A DNA stretch of 64,000 nt from the NCBI GenBank assembly GCA_015680685.1, contig MNCI01016614.1, positions 124,438 to 188,437 of the forward strand, in the 5' to 3' direction. Positions 23,400 through 35,179 of the stretch are shown piece after piece (the first letter of the stretch is position 1; each line of letters opens with the position of its first letter). The stretch comes from Gnetum montanum (lineage: Eukaryota > Streptophyta > Gnetopsida > Gnetales > Gnetaceae). The notes under the pieces are model-generated. The model was not told the DNA's origin and did not search any database. It was given only the letters and a program-made list of their open reading frames with translations. The translations under genes were made by a program, and so were the position numbers.

Positions 23400-25870
23400 T
23401 TGAAAACAACATGAGTTAGCATTATAGTGCGAATCCAAGGTGGCACTTTGTTTAAAGGATACTCAAAGGTATTTGATGTAGAGGATGAGGGTATTGGAGA
23501 TGCAGGACAATTAGCCACACTAGGTTGTGAAGGTTGGAGAGGATTGCTAGGTTGGAAGAAGGATTTTTTTCCAAATCAATTATCCAAACCACTTAGCTGG
23601 AAAGCCAATTATGAATGTATAGCCCTTGTAGCATTTTGCTGTTGTAGTTGTGGAGTAATCTCATCTTGCATGGATGGAGTAGGAGGAAACTAGGCTGAAG
23701 GTGGAAGTGTGTGTGTAGACAGATATGAAGGGTGGTATGGATATGGGTTTTTCCCTCAAATAGATGGTGCATGTGTTTGGTGGTACTCTAGAGGGTAATA
23801 GTGATGCTAAAATGAGGTATGATTTGCAGAACTTCTTAGAGAGACGAGTTACTGAACACAGTACCCATATGGATCTAGTTGCTTATAAGGGTACTGCTGC
23901 CTTGGTGATGGCATTGCCCATGATTGTGGTTTGTACCATTGTTGATATTGTTCATAAGGTTGTGGACAAGCTCCACTTGGGTAGTAAGCTTATTGTTACT
24001 AGTGGAACTTCCTTGGATTACCTTGAGGATAAGGTAATCATATAGGTGGTTGCCTGCATGTTAGTCAAGGATTCAATGCATACACCCTAGACTTTTGTAA
24101 GTGTGACATCACAGGAAAACAATGTTTTGGATGTTTGTATTAACAAATGTTACAATTAGTTTCATCATCAGAGTTAGTTTTCACAACTTCCTCTATGGCT
24201 GTAGCTTTGTCCTTTCTTCTTTGGTAGGTACATGTAGCTTCTTTTTCCCTCTTGTGGTTATGGTCACTATTTTGATCTTTGGATTTTTTAGCAATCCTCA
24301 TAGTAGTTTGAAATTTTTCATCCAAAGAGTCCCATAATTTATTAACCTTTTCCAAAATATTAGAAATATATTTTTGGATGGGCAAGGTTTTCCTGTTCAC
24401 CACTTCATTAAGCGGTGACTCCTCCTCATCACAAAATCAGACCTCCCATTTTCTAATGGAAGGGTTCCTATTATACTCTTCCACACTTTCTATTTTTTGT
24501 AGCTCACCATCTTCTTTTTCTACATGCTCAATTAGCCTTTGGATATGATAAGCTCTTAGTTCAAATAGTCTTCCTTGGTCATACACCCCAAGAGTTCTTC
24601 TAGTTTCTACTTTGAGCCCATCTATGATGTGGCAAAGTTGTTCCCTCTGAGAATAACCATGGCCAGGGCATTGGTGTAAGAGTGAATAGTATTTACCGAT
24701 GATGACATCCAATGTTTCATGTGTTCCTTGTTTCCAGCCTTGAATTTTCCTTCTCATATTAGACACTTTAAAGTATGTCTAGTATTTATCATTAAATAGC
24801 TCTAACATGGAACTCCATAGGTGAATGGATTCTAGTTCTAAGGACTGGTACCAACCTTCAGCTTCCTTGATGAGTGTCCTAGGGAAAGGCTTAAGTTTTT
24901 TCCACTCATTTTCTATATTCTGTAAGACATAGGCATTGTGGAAAGATCATAGATGTGTATGTGGATTAGAGTTATATCCCCACTCAAATCATGGGATATT
25001 ATTCATGTCTAAGTGATTGATTTGGCTATCTTTCATATGCCTGGTTGGAATTCTAACTACCTTAGTAATGTTTAGCATACTTCAAGTCACTAGAAAAGGT
25101 TCAACATCATCACTGCATTGATGATGCCAATGATGGTTTCGACCACCCCTTTGGTTTTGGTGGCCTTCATGATCATTTTTGTCTCATTGATCACCTTCAT
25201 CATGATTATTTCGACAACAGCTTCTATGAGAATTGACAAATGAAGAAGAATGCTTGGAATCAAATGAAGAGGATGAAGAGGAAGGTGGACCACCACCACC
25301 ACAGTGGCTACCACCACTTTTTCACTCATTACAACCACCATTCTTAGATCCATTGCTATTGTGATGTTTACTTGAGTTCCTACCTTGGCAGTTATTTTTT
25401 CCTAAACCTATTTTATGAATCATGGATCATAGGTTTAGGGTTGCACCCTTGTCACTAATAATAGGGGGTGGAGAATCTTCATGTTGATAACATTCAAAGG
25501 GAACACCTCATTATCATCTTGATCTAGTAGGAACAAGGGATTAGTGTAATTTTTTCCCTTCGTAGCCTCATGGAGCTTTTCCTAATGTCAATCCCACCTG
25601 CATTGTGTTTCAATGAGATGGTAGTCCCAAGTGTCATAACCATCCACAACGTATTCTTCATGAAGATCTAAGATGTCCAACTTATTAAGAGTTTGAAGTA
25701 GCATCCTAGGTATAGATCGATCGAGGGGCAAGACAATGTTGCCCTCCATATCACACCGTTGCAATTGTTCATCCTGATGTAGGATGAAGGTGAAGTTTGG
25801 TACATAATCATCTAGATGAGTATATGTGACTTTGCTCTCCTATGGGATTAGCGGTTTGACATCTTTATGC
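23400..25870 (-). pseudogene. Athila-like gag, degenerate
   Basis: The N-terminal part at about 25480-25860 contains NFTFILHQDEQL and EGNIVLPLDRSIPRML, nearly identical in pattern to the gag start at 54229 (DFTFILHQDEQL, EGNIVLPPDNSVPSML). The central capsid-like domain at 24437-24766 reads QGTHETLDVIIGKYYSLLHQ then CPGHGYSQREQLCHIIDGL, the retrotransposon gag motif of Athila (QCPxHG). A cysteine cluster CNIC...HPKHCFPV near 24110-24140 matches the family's C-x2-C..H..CP element. Many stops and frame breaks. Confidence 0.8.
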
Positions 25871-26018
25871 CTATGGGAAGAAAAAGATATTTTGCAAAAT
25901 GAATAAAATTATTAGTGTGCTTAGTAGTTATATGTCTTTGAGAGTGATGTTGACCTTGAGTTCATCCAATGATATGAATAATATTCACTAATCCTATAGT
26001 GCATGTTCACAAACAAAG

Positions 26019-26037
26019 TCCCTAGCAATGTCATCAA
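26019..26037 (-). promoter_or_regulatory. Primer-binding site of the Athila-like element
   Basis: Directly after the 5' LTR on the minus strand: TTGATGACATTGCTAGGGAC. The better-preserved relative at 54103 has TTGGCGCCATTGCCAAGGAC, close to the plant tRNA-Asp site TGGCGCCGTTGCCGGGGA. The changes here are mainly C to T or G to A. Confidence 0.65.
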
Positions 26038-26998
26038 TGATGAGTGAGAAGGTACCCCTACACCAACGATATGAATCATAAGCATTCATGCATGATCTGG
26101 TTGAATTCCATGGACTTTGTAGTTTCTGGTGCACTAGTCTTCTAGGAAGTGAATCTTTGCCTTACGGTCAATCATTATCTTCCTAGTTATACTTGTGACA
26201 TACACTAGTATGGTTAAGTGTAATTAAGGCATCTGAATTTTATCATTTTATATTTTATGGTTTGGTGTTCAAAGGAAGATAAAAGTAATTGGATTAACTA
26301 ATTTAATTTAACTACTTAACTAGTGTTTAACTAGCCCTAACATAAGTATCTAGTCACACTTTCCGCACATGTCCTGAACCCACGTATCCACTGTTGGGTT
26401 AGTAAGTGCTACACTACTAGGCGTACCAAGCAATAACACTACTAGGATTACCAAGTGAATACACATTACACTCAAAGTGATCGTACTTATGTGTTTAATC
26501 TATCTCACTTATATTACTTAATTACTTCATTAGCTTAATTATTGAAAATCATTTACCAAATAATTAAAAAATTTTAATAAAACATTAAAAACATTTAATA
26601 AATAATTGAAAACATTAAATGCATAAATAAAATATTTAATCTATCCAATGTGCTGCAAGGTTTATCAGAAAGCTCATCTTTATTACTACACACACTATTG
26701 TGCTCAGGTACAACAATGCTCGAATAAAGATCTGTACACAATGACTCTTGCTATGGGCACTCACAGAAAATGTTCAAACTCTTAAATGAACAAAATGCAA
26801 GAGCTTCACTACTACTAAAATCTTGATTGTCATAAATGTAGCTAGTAGGTGCGTATTTATAGCCAAAATATAGACACTGCATCAATGGGGCCTCATCAAC
26901 ACATGATATGATGTGTCAATGAGGCCTCATCAATGAGGCCTAGTTAATGAGGCCTCGTTGATGTAGCTGAAAAAACTACAACTCATCAACACTTGATG
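26038..26998 (-). repeat. 5' LTR of the Athila-like element
   Basis: 961 bp, TGATGAG at 26038 to CTCATCA at 26998. Same order of blocks as 13671-14599, with a minus-strand TATA box near 26848 and a U3 rich in ATGAGGCC/GGCCTCAT (26885-26965). Confidence 0.9.
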
Positions 26999-27003
26999 GT
27001 TGA

Positions 27004-28720
27004 AATTATTGGTGCAGGAAAAATTTCCTTATGCATGAAGCTAAAGAATTTGTTAATGGAAGCAATGTTTGTAACTTTGTAGGTAAATTTGATGCATTTA
27101 TTAATGGTTGTTATGTTGATGACCCAAAATCATAGCTAAGACCCATCTTATCATCACTTGATCATCCTTTACTGATGATCTCCTTGATCTATCTTAAGCA
27201 ATGAATAAAATTTCTAAACAAATTAGATGTCACTTAAACATTCTTTCTTTTCATGTCCTTTTTCAGTCGTAAGATTTTCTCCTTAAGCTTCAAATTTTCA
27301 TGTTAAACTAATTCAAGATTTTTCTTATAGCCTTCAACTTCTTGTTTCCTTTTATAGGGCATTGTTTAATTTTTTTTTGGTTAAATTTAACCACAGTTTC
27401 CAGTTGTTCTATCAACCCTGTCACATCGACATCATTAACTTCTATTAGAGATGGTAGCAAAATAAGATGCCTTTCAAGTCTTTGGAACTACTAGTTTCAT
27501 CCAAAAATTCGCCTTTAAAATTGATCATGATTGGGATTATAAGTACTTATTCACTCTTGGTTTTTCAAACCATGAGTAGTGGTATGTTTTAGAGCCAAGT
27601 ACAAGGACCATAGTTCATGGAATGCTTGTAGAATATTGATCACAACTCATGAGATGGCTATGGTAACCTAACCACAACTCTTGGTTAGATTGTGGTTAAT
27701 ACAAAACACATCAAAATTTTATCTCCAACCTCCTTGATTTTTGTTAAGATCAGAAGTTGTAGTCAACTTGTGCTATAATACCATTACTCATGTTGAAGTC
27801 ATGGTTTGTCAATAAAGGCCTTTTTTTCTTTGCAACACCATGACTCATGGTGAGATCCTGGTATAACTCCAACGAAACCACCAGTTATGGTCATAGGTAA
27901 GATCCATCTAATTTATTCATAACTAAGACCCATCTTATTAATAGTTTTTCATCCATTACTAATGATGTCCTTAATCTATCCCAAGGTACAAGTAAATTTT
28001 CTAAACAAATTACATATCACTTAAGCATTACAAGTAAATTTTCTAAACAAATTACATATCACTTGAGCATTCTTTCTTTTCATGTTCTTTTTCAAAAGCA
28101 AGATTTCCTCATGAAGCTTTAAATTTTCATTTTCAACTAATTCAAGATTTTTCTTGTAGTCTTCAACTTCTTCTTTTCTTTTATAAATCATTGTTTATTT
28201 TCTTTTTGTTGAAATCAACCAAAATCTCTAGTTGTTCTATCAATCCTTCCATATCAACATTATGAACTTCTATTGGAGGTGGTAGTAGAATAGACCATGA
28301 TTGGAACTACTAGTTGCATCCTAAAAATTTTCTTTTAAATAGACCATGATTGTAATTTTGAGTGCTTATTCACTCATGATATTTCAAACCATGAGTTTTG
28401 GTTTAGTCATAGTGTGTTCCAAAGCTAAGTATAAGGACCATGGTTCATGGAACACTTGTAGAATATTGATTACAAGTTATGAGATGGTCATGGTGGACTA
28501 ACCACACATCTTGGTCATATTATGGTTAATAGAAAGCATGTCAAACTTTTGCCTCCAGCCTTCTATGGATTTTCATTAAGACCACAAGTTGTGGTTGACT
28601 TGTGCTATATTACCATGGATCATGATAAAGTCATGATTTGTTAACATAGAAGTTGTTTATTTTCTTTACAATACCATGACTCATGGTGAGATCTTAGTAA
28701 AACTTTGTCTAAACTAAAAT
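27004..28720 (-). pseudogene. Ty1/copia gag C-terminal region, tandemly duplicated
   Basis: Two direct copies of about 800 bp (about 27110-27880 and 27905-28710). Each ends, in minus-strand sense, with a coiled-coil stretch (LKLKEKILRLKKDMKRK type) and a decayed version of the copia block LxxLLxSQR..DKxGLGY: KEIISKG then SSDDKMGLSYDF in the left copy and DIISNG..INKMGLSYE in the right copy. The intervening part has several ACCATGAG/CTCATGGT segments. The left copy runs into the Athila-like insertion at 26998 and continues at 13670. Confidence 0.65.
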
Positions 28721-29890
28721 TTGTGCTCAACTCATGGTTTCAAAAATATGTCAAAATCAACATAAAATGATGTCAAAATGGAGCTTGAAGTGTGTTGCAT
28801 AAGTAGAGGATAAATGTAATGATCTAATAGTAGTAAGAATAGTCCAAAATGGCTAAGCTTTGGAGGCTTGTACTTCACAATGCATGCTAAATAATGTTTA
28901 GCAAAACTTACATTTTTAAGGTCTAATAGATTCTTGGTTGATTAAGAAGCCCCTCCTTCAACTTGAAATTTTTGTTAGAGCTATAACAACAACTTGAATA
29001 AACAAGAAACAACAATGGAGATTGATATAAAAAATATATTCTTCTTCTTTCTTCTCTAGATTGATAATAAACATAACATCAACTTGGAATAAGGTTAACA
29101 TTAATGAGACAATGATATAAAGGAAAATTCTTCTCTTCTTTTATTGTTTCAAGGTTCAATCTCACATAAATGAAGTTTTTTTTGGAATGTTTTATATTTG
29201 AGGAGAGCTCATAGATAAAATAAATAGAAAAGTGACAAGATTCTTAAGAGTACTTTTAACTCTAAACATAGCTACAAAATATCCAACTAATCATTGACTA
29301 AATTACAAGGAGAGGAGACTTTTGGTCCTAACTAATGAGGATGTGATAGCTATGTACTACATGTAGTTCCAATACAAGAGTGATGGCCACATGGGGCCTT
29401 TTGGAGATCCCAAGTGTGATATGCATGACATGTGACATTCAAGGATCCATATTTAATTTCACTTTGACTTCTTCTTTTTTTCTCATATTTGAAATAGAAA
29501 ATTGTGTCATGTGACACATCACATTGGGACATGGACCCACATACTACATGACTTAACAACAACATGGAAAATAAATCTAACTCCTACAATGATATGGAGA
29601 ATAAAATTGATATAAGTAAAGCATAAATTAGGCTACAAACATTATTAAATTTTTCATACTCAATCTCAAATATGTTTATTGAGCTCTATTTATCTTCATC
29701 TTAACATGAACCTATAGCCTCAAAAGTGCTAGGAGCATCTTGTTCACATTGATTAGTAAATATAAAACTATGAAAGTCATCACCATTAGATTCATAATCT
29801 TAGATTATACATGGAAAGGAAAATAAATTTGCTGTAACAATATTAGAATTGCTAATTACAATATAAGTTTGAGTAATGTGATCAAAATAA
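28721..29890. other. Unrecognised AT-rich stretch
   Basis: No coding, RNA or terminal-repeat feature identified. By position it should belong to the minus-strand copia gag region or to something inserted in it. Confidence 0.35.
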
Positions 29891-29899
29891 TTTTCTTCA

Positions 29900-30900
29900 T
29901 CATTTTTAGTCTCTATGCTAGTCTCTAAATGATCTAATTGATTTTGTATTTTAACTTAGTTATCAAGTTTCTAAATCTATACTAAGTATTTTTAGATCCA
30001 AGCCTAATCTTTTGATTCTTCTAATTCTCTTCATTCCATTTCTTGTTTGAATAGTTTACAACTAAATGACATGTCTCACCATAATAATAACATGAAAAAG
30101 ATTTTGTTAGCTTCTTACTAACATTTTTCTTTTTGAGTCTTCTAAATTTTTTAGCAAAATTTGTAATTTCCTCATAAGAATAAAAGTATGATGTTAAAGA
30201 ATCTTATTTTTTAGCTTTAGCTTTGAATTCAATCTACTCCTTATTACATGAAGTACTCACTTCACTTATCATGATTTTAAAATCTAAAAGAATTCTATGG
30301 AGCTTTACTACCATTAATCTAAAACAATCTTTTGCCTCTTCAAGAGATAATACTTTCAATTCAAATCTAGTTAGCAAAATAGAGAAATTTTTTTGGCAAA
30401 TTATTGCCATAGATTTAGCTTCACCAAGCATGCTCATTTTGGTCACAAATTCATCCACTTGATTCAAAAAGTCACTTATGCTTTCATTTTCTTCCATCTT
30501 CAAAGCCTAAAATAAAGCTCTAGGGGTTAGTACCTTAGGTTTTTTAACCTTATCATCTCCTTCATAGATTTCTTGAAGATGATCCCACATTTCTCTAGTA
30601 GATTAAAGATGCATAATTTCCTTAAAAACATATCTATCTATGCCACACACTAAAGCATTAATTGCTCACACATCATGAATCAAATTATTGATTCCTCTAT
30701 GTATAATCCTCCAAACTTTTTTAACATGAGCTAAAAGATGTTCCCATCTTAAATTTTCATTGTGGATAATTTGAACCATGGAACCATGGAGCTTTATTTG
30801 ATGAGAAACCATGCTTTTGTGTCATGTTTAAGAAGAAAGCTTTTAGCATATATTGTTAAATCAAAAATATTGACCTTGTCTAATATCAAATTTTGTTTTC
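29900..30900 (-). pseudogene. Ty1/copia gag (UBN2-type), degenerate
   Basis: At 30234-30503 the minus strand encodes MKMEENESISDFLNQVDEFV then LTRFELKVLSLEEAKD, the typical copia gag block FxxLKMxEGESIxxYxxRxxxI...LPxKFxxxVxxxEExKDL. A knuckle follows at about 30050-30100 as CYYYGETCHLVVNY: two of the zinc-binding cysteines of a CCHC box are now tyrosine, each a single G to A change. It is the 5' part of the gag continued at 27.0-28.7 and 13.1-13.67 kb. Confidence 0.75.
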
Positions 30901-31595
30901 TAGATTGAGCTTCAGATACTTGATGTGCTTAGAGATTAAAAGGCAAGAAATTCACTCATCTTGTCTCACATCAAAGACAATAATGTACAATACTAAGAAT
31001 ATAAAGAGAATATAGAATGTAGAGCTACTCTAGAAGAGAGATAAAGAAGAAAAAAAATAAGAAATTCTAGAGGTAGCTTGGATTCTAGAACTAGAATCAC
31101 TAAATCAACAAGCAATTTTTAAATTAATAGATAGAGCTCTCCATAGTTGTTTTACAAACTATTGAGGATCCATTAGAGAGATGGAGTTATAGACATCCAT
31201 CCTTCATTACGTCTTTCAAGTGAAGAGCTAAGTTGAGCATTAAAGCATAATAGAAGAGAAATGAATACATTGTTTCAATCTTCACAACAACAATGGCCAT
31301 GTGTTTTCCAAGCTCAACTTCGTTACAAGATAATAGTTCTTTTTGCCTTCCTTTAATTTTACATGTGCATGTCATTTACATTTAAAAGGCTCTACTAATT
31401 ATAGGCTCTAACTTCACTATTTTAGCTTTGCCCAATTATAAGCCCTTTCATAAAGTTTCTCCTTATAACATAGGACTTTATTTAATTTATAAAACATGAC
31501 CTATTAAAAAAGTAAGTTCCTTTTTTTATAGCTAAAAATTATTAAAAAAAAACTTCCTCTTTATGAGCTTTACTTAATTCTAATAAAAACTTCCT
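30901..31595 (-). other. Probable copia primer site and 5' LTR remnant
   Basis: Minus-strand AAGTATCTGAAGC (about 30909-30921) resembles the initiator-methionine primer site TGGTATCAGAGC. The sequence to its right is in LTR position but I cannot define ends. No gene is recognised here. Confidence 0.3.
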
Positions 31596-31601
31596 CTACG
31601 A

Positions 31602-32225
31602 TTGTTAACCGTTGTAATCGATCTTGGCACAAAGATGAGTCTCAACATTTTTGGCTCTCTCTTTTCACGAGTTTGGAGCCTTCCGACTCTTCCAAAAATT
31701 AAGCAATTTCTTTGGTGCCTATTGCATCAAGGCCTGCCTATTGGCAAACGTCATGAATACCTTGGGATTTCAAACCCTGCCTGCCCTCTCTGTGGAGGTC
31801 TTGAAAATTTTGTCCACGTTTTTTGGCATTGCCCTTTCGCTCAGTCTTTATGGGAATGGGTTTCTAAGGTTTTTCCTTTGTGCACATTTTCCCCTGAGGA
31901 TATCTTATTCTTCTTTTTGGCCACCACCTCTTCTGACCTTCAGTTTCTTTGGAAAGTTATTAGGCCCCTCGTTCTTTACTTTATATGGAAGCGCAGATGC
32001 ACTGCTCTTTTCCAGAACACTAATTCGTCCAACTCTAACCATTTAAATATTATGGAAAAATCTCAAATTCTTCGCCTTGTGCATTTCCAAATTTTATCTC
32101 ATACTTCTAAGTTAAAGTTGGATACTAATAAGTTGTTTTATTGTTTGCAACCTTGGAGCAGATACACCAACTCGTGCACTCTTTCCAATCTCGATCTGCT
32201 ACATCGACGTGTGTTATCATCATAA
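31602..32225 (+). CDS. LINE zinc-binding reverse transcriptase C-terminal domain, open 207-aa frame
   Basis: A single uninterrupted frame. Residues about 25-100 contain LPTLPKIKQFLWCLLHQGLP followed by CPLCGGLENFVHVFWHC, the C-x2-C..H-x4-C module of the RT-associated zinc-binding domain at the end of many plant L1 proteins. FAQSLWEW is the usual downstream helix. The upstream RT is missing, so it is a 5'-truncated insertion; the chosen Met is simply the first in the frame and is unlikely to be a native start. It is better preserved than nearly every other element reading here, which suggests a recent insertion or constraint. Confidence 0.75.
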   Translation: MLTVVIDLGTKMSLNIFGSLFSRVWSLPTLPKIKQFLWCLLHQGLPIGKRHEYLGISNPACPLCGGLENFVHVFWHCPFAQSLWEWVSKVFPLCTFSPEDILFFFLATTSSDLQFLWKVIRPLVLYFIWKRRCTALFQNTNSSNSNHLNIMEKSQILRLVHFQILSHTSKLKLDTNKLFYCLQPWSRYTNSCTLSNLDLLHRRVLSS

Positions 32226-32505
32226 TTTTGAGCATTTTGAGCTCTTTGTTGTTCTCCTGGTCTTCTAAACTCGTAGTTCCAAAGGTTTCCCAGCATTAGG
32301 TAGCTCTTTGGCCTGTACTCCCTTCTTCGGCATGTACTCCCACACCCTAAGAAAGATTATGTTTCAAGATGTTTTCTTTCAACTATTGCATTTGTCATTG
32401 TTCTTCTCCCTATTTATCCATCAATATGTTCAGATGTTGACCATGTACTTATTCTCATTTAATTAATAAAATTCTCTTTTTGGGGTCCGACACCCCCCCC
32501 TAATG
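32226..32505 (+). other. 3' untranslated end of the LINE fragment
   Basis: Follows the stop codon and ends in AATTAATAAAATTCTCTTTT then GGGGTCCGACACCCCCCCC, after which the AT-rich flank resumes. No poly-A tail is present; the end point is approximate. Confidence 0.35.
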
Positions 32506-34560
32506 ATCTACAATATTTTCTATATACTCATAGTTTTACATTTTATAAAAAACTTTGCTTTTAATCACAAGCTTTTATATACCGCTCTTATTTTTTAGTT
32601 TTCTCTTTAAACAAACACTTGTAAATATTTCTTTCATAGGCCACCAGTAACCGCAAACAAAGCTATTTTGAATTTTTTTTAATAAAAAAGAAAAAGCTTT
32701 TTGCTTTTAAGAAATGAAGCTTCCCATGTAGTAGGCCAGTAGCCCCATCCTTTTGTTTACCAAGCATTTTCTGAAGTGGTTTTCCGGGCCTAAAAGTATC
32801 AAATAAAAATAGAGATTTCTTTCCTTTATTCTTGCAGACAAAAGAAATCGGCAAGTCAGCGAAGGAATCAGCGCTTAAAACACGTCTTAGTCTTCCATCT
32901 AAATGGCTTTTCAGTACATGTGCACAGATTTCCTTTAAATAATTTGAGTTGTTCTAGTTTGAAAACCAAGGAACGTGGCATATCAGCTAAGCTTCTTGAA
33001 GAGAAAAGCAAAAGCGAAAAAAAAAAGAAGAAAAAAGAACCTGCTTTTGCCATGCAGGCTGAACTCTTAGATATGTTCTATGCATCATACAAAAAAAGAC
33101 GCCCATAAAATTCATATTCATAATGCATAATATCTCCAAAAATCATCATAGCGAGACATCCAAAATCATGAACAAAGAAAGGTTGACAGAAAAAAACATA
33201 TGAATAGACACAGAGTTATAATAGAAAACAAACTCACCATCAGATAACCAACATTGAGCACATGAGGCAGACACATACAATGCATCATTAGCTCATCCCA
33301 TAGAAGCTCCTATCAGGCAAGCAATCTAACAGAACATGACATCATACAGAGGAACAGAGAATAGAAGGAAAGACACGAGCTCAGACGACAAGCAAAACAT
33401 CAAATTCACCTGAAGCAGAAGCACAGACATCAGAGAGATAAACATCACCATTTTCTTGATAAAAGAACACTTTGCACAGACTTTGCACGCACACATTACA
33501 TCAGTTTCCTAAAAAGTATTAGTATCTTCACCTCACACGGAGCAGTCCAGAACAAAACATAGATAATAATTAATACTGACAGCATCTAACAACAGGCACC
33601 AACAAATCATAAAAGGCACGAAGAGAAAAATTAAGTACTAAAGGAAACAATCTAGCACGAGAGTGAACAAGAGCCATGGATATTAACAAGAGCTTTCACA
33701 TTAAAGTGTGGCTGAAAACGCTTGAACGTGCGACTCCTCTTAGAAGAAAGTTTTAATTTTTCGAAAAACCACGAGCTTTTGTAGCACAGATGAAGAGCCT
33801 ATGATGTACCCGCTGCCTGTAAGTATGGGGTGAAGTACTATTGATATTATTAATAATGGAAACTGCTGCACCACTCACCGCTCAAAACCATGGTTAGATG
33901 TTAAAACTAGGTGGTACAGTTCCCTTTTTATGTTTTTCTCTTCTTCTTCTTTCCTTTCTCTATGTCAAATATTTCCAACATCCAGTTTGCTATCCTTTGG
34001 CCAAAAGTTTTCAGCGGACCTGCTGTATTCATCACCGTAGGACCTTTTTCATTCATTACGGCTGGACATCCCTCCTCGGTCTCCTATGCCCTCATCTTTG
34101 ACAGCAACTACATGTCATGGCAGTCTTCATGGGCCTCCATCAACGTTAAAGACCAAGAGCAATAACACTTGAGGGCTTCATCAGCTATCAGTTCTCCACT
34201 CTCTTTGCAATAGCAAGCAAGAGTGATGATGCTTACCCTTATTTAAATTAACTGGTTTAAAGTATAGATTATCATTTAGAATCATGGTGAAGTGCTTCTT
34301 TCTCTGGAAGTTTGCACAGTTAAAGTTAATGCCTGTTCCTTGATAAATTTTTGTAGGGTTTTGTTAGATTATAAAATGGATGGGTATTTTTCAAGCATTT
34401 AAACGAATACAATGATGTAATCTTAGAGTACCCTTTGATATTGTATGGCAAGCAACACACTTCAAGGAAGCCTTGCTTCACTACTGAATTTAGATGAGGA
34501 AGTACATAAATTATTTTATGTATATAAATGGCACAGAAACTTGGAAAGCTGTCCCATGTA
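32506..34560. other. No recognised gene or element coding sequence
   Basis: Mixed-composition sequence with only short frames. The open frame at 33898-34165 and the poly-Phe frame at 32868-33053 have no family features I know. This is the left half of the island around the CLE gene, which makes it the most likely place for unidentified host sequence. Confidence 0.35.
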
Positions 34561-34569
34561 ATTAGTATA

Positions 34570-34715
34570 AACAAAGGCAAGAAAAATGATAACTTATATA
34601 ATAATTTTTTATAAGACTTTAGAGCAGGGTGTTTATAACGCAATGCTATTTAGTAGAATGGAACCTGACCTGGGGTTACCAGGCCAAGACCCGTACCACT
34701 AAACTAACATCTCAT
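34570..34715 (-). mobile_element. tRNA-derived SINE-like repeat, copy 1
   Basis: On the minus strand TAGTTTAGTGG (34706-34696) fits a Pol III A box and GGTTCCATTCT (34665-34655) a B box, 41-42 nt apart, as in a tRNA. Downstream the body ATTCTACTAAATAGCATTGC then GTTATAAAC matches copy 2. No cloverleaf tRNA gene is formed, so I read it as a SINE head plus body. Confidence 0.55.
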
Positions 34716-34944
34716 TCTTTATAAGACTTAAGAGTGGTGTAGTGAAAAGTGAGCCCATAATACAAAGGTCACCATGTTGAAAACAGAATAAAAGTGCTGC
34801 AAAAATGCATGGATGAAATTGAAATACACAGGAATTAGTTAAGAGCATAGTTTATTATCGAACAACTCACACCTGAAATGTGAATGAGGTTATGAGATAC
34901 ATTTGTTAAATATGGTTATATTCATGGATTAACTTGGAAAAGAG

Positions 34945-35075
34945 ATGCTAGCCTGGTTCGTTGGCCTAGTAACCTTAGGTCACAGGTTCGATTCTATTAG
35001 GTAGCATTAAGTTATAAACTTCTATAAATGTTGAGTGTACTTAGGTTTCAAATTTCAATTATTTGGATTCCAAAC
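34945..35075 (+). mobile_element. tRNA-derived SINE-like repeat, copy 2
   Basis: Plus strand: TAGCCTGGTTCGTTGGCCTA, GTAACCTTAGGTCACAGG, then B box GGTTCGATTCT (34985-34995). It shares TTGGCCT-GTAACC--AGGTC-AGGTTC-ATTCTA and the body ATTCTATTAGGTAGCATTAA then GTTATAAAC with copy 1, which lies in the opposite orientation 230 bp away. The A-box region looks shortened or rearranged. Confidence 0.55.
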
Positions 35076-35179
35076 TCCCCCATGGATTAACCTGGAAATG
35101 AAAAATGAAAACTGAATATCGGACGGTAACTTGCTCCAAATGGCATTGAAAGCAAGAGAAAGCCTAAAAGGCTCTGGAC

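Larger units (their letters stand above)
13671..26998 (-). mobile_element. Athila-like Ty3/gypsy retrotransposon, complete but decayed
   Basis: A 13.3-kb element with two same-orientation LTRs (13671-14599 and 26038-26998), flanked by ATACT at 13666-13670 and ACACT at 26999-27003, a 5-bp target duplication with one transition. The minus-strand order is LTR, primer site, gag, protease, RT-RNase H, integrase, a long spacer, an extra ORF, polypurine tract, LTR. Motifs in gag, RT (SYY-FLDGYSGYNQI type) and the primer site resembling a tRNA-Asp match point to Athila. LTR divergence and many stops show it is old. It is inserted in a copia gag. Confidence 0.9.

Noticed and set aside
32868-33053. 61-aa minus frame with hydrophobic start that looks like a secreted peptide
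   Set aside because: The hydrophobic part is poly-Phe from an A/G-rich low-complexity run on the plus strand, and no conserved cysteine pattern or family motif follows.
33898-34165. Two overlapping plus frames (67 and 84 aa)
   Set aside because: No recognisable family, overlapping frames, start in a T/C-rich run; kept only as a possible unassigned region.
34570-35075. Functional tRNA genes
   Set aside because: A- and B-box-like motifs are present but no acceptor stem or cloverleaf can be formed; SINE-like repeats fit better.
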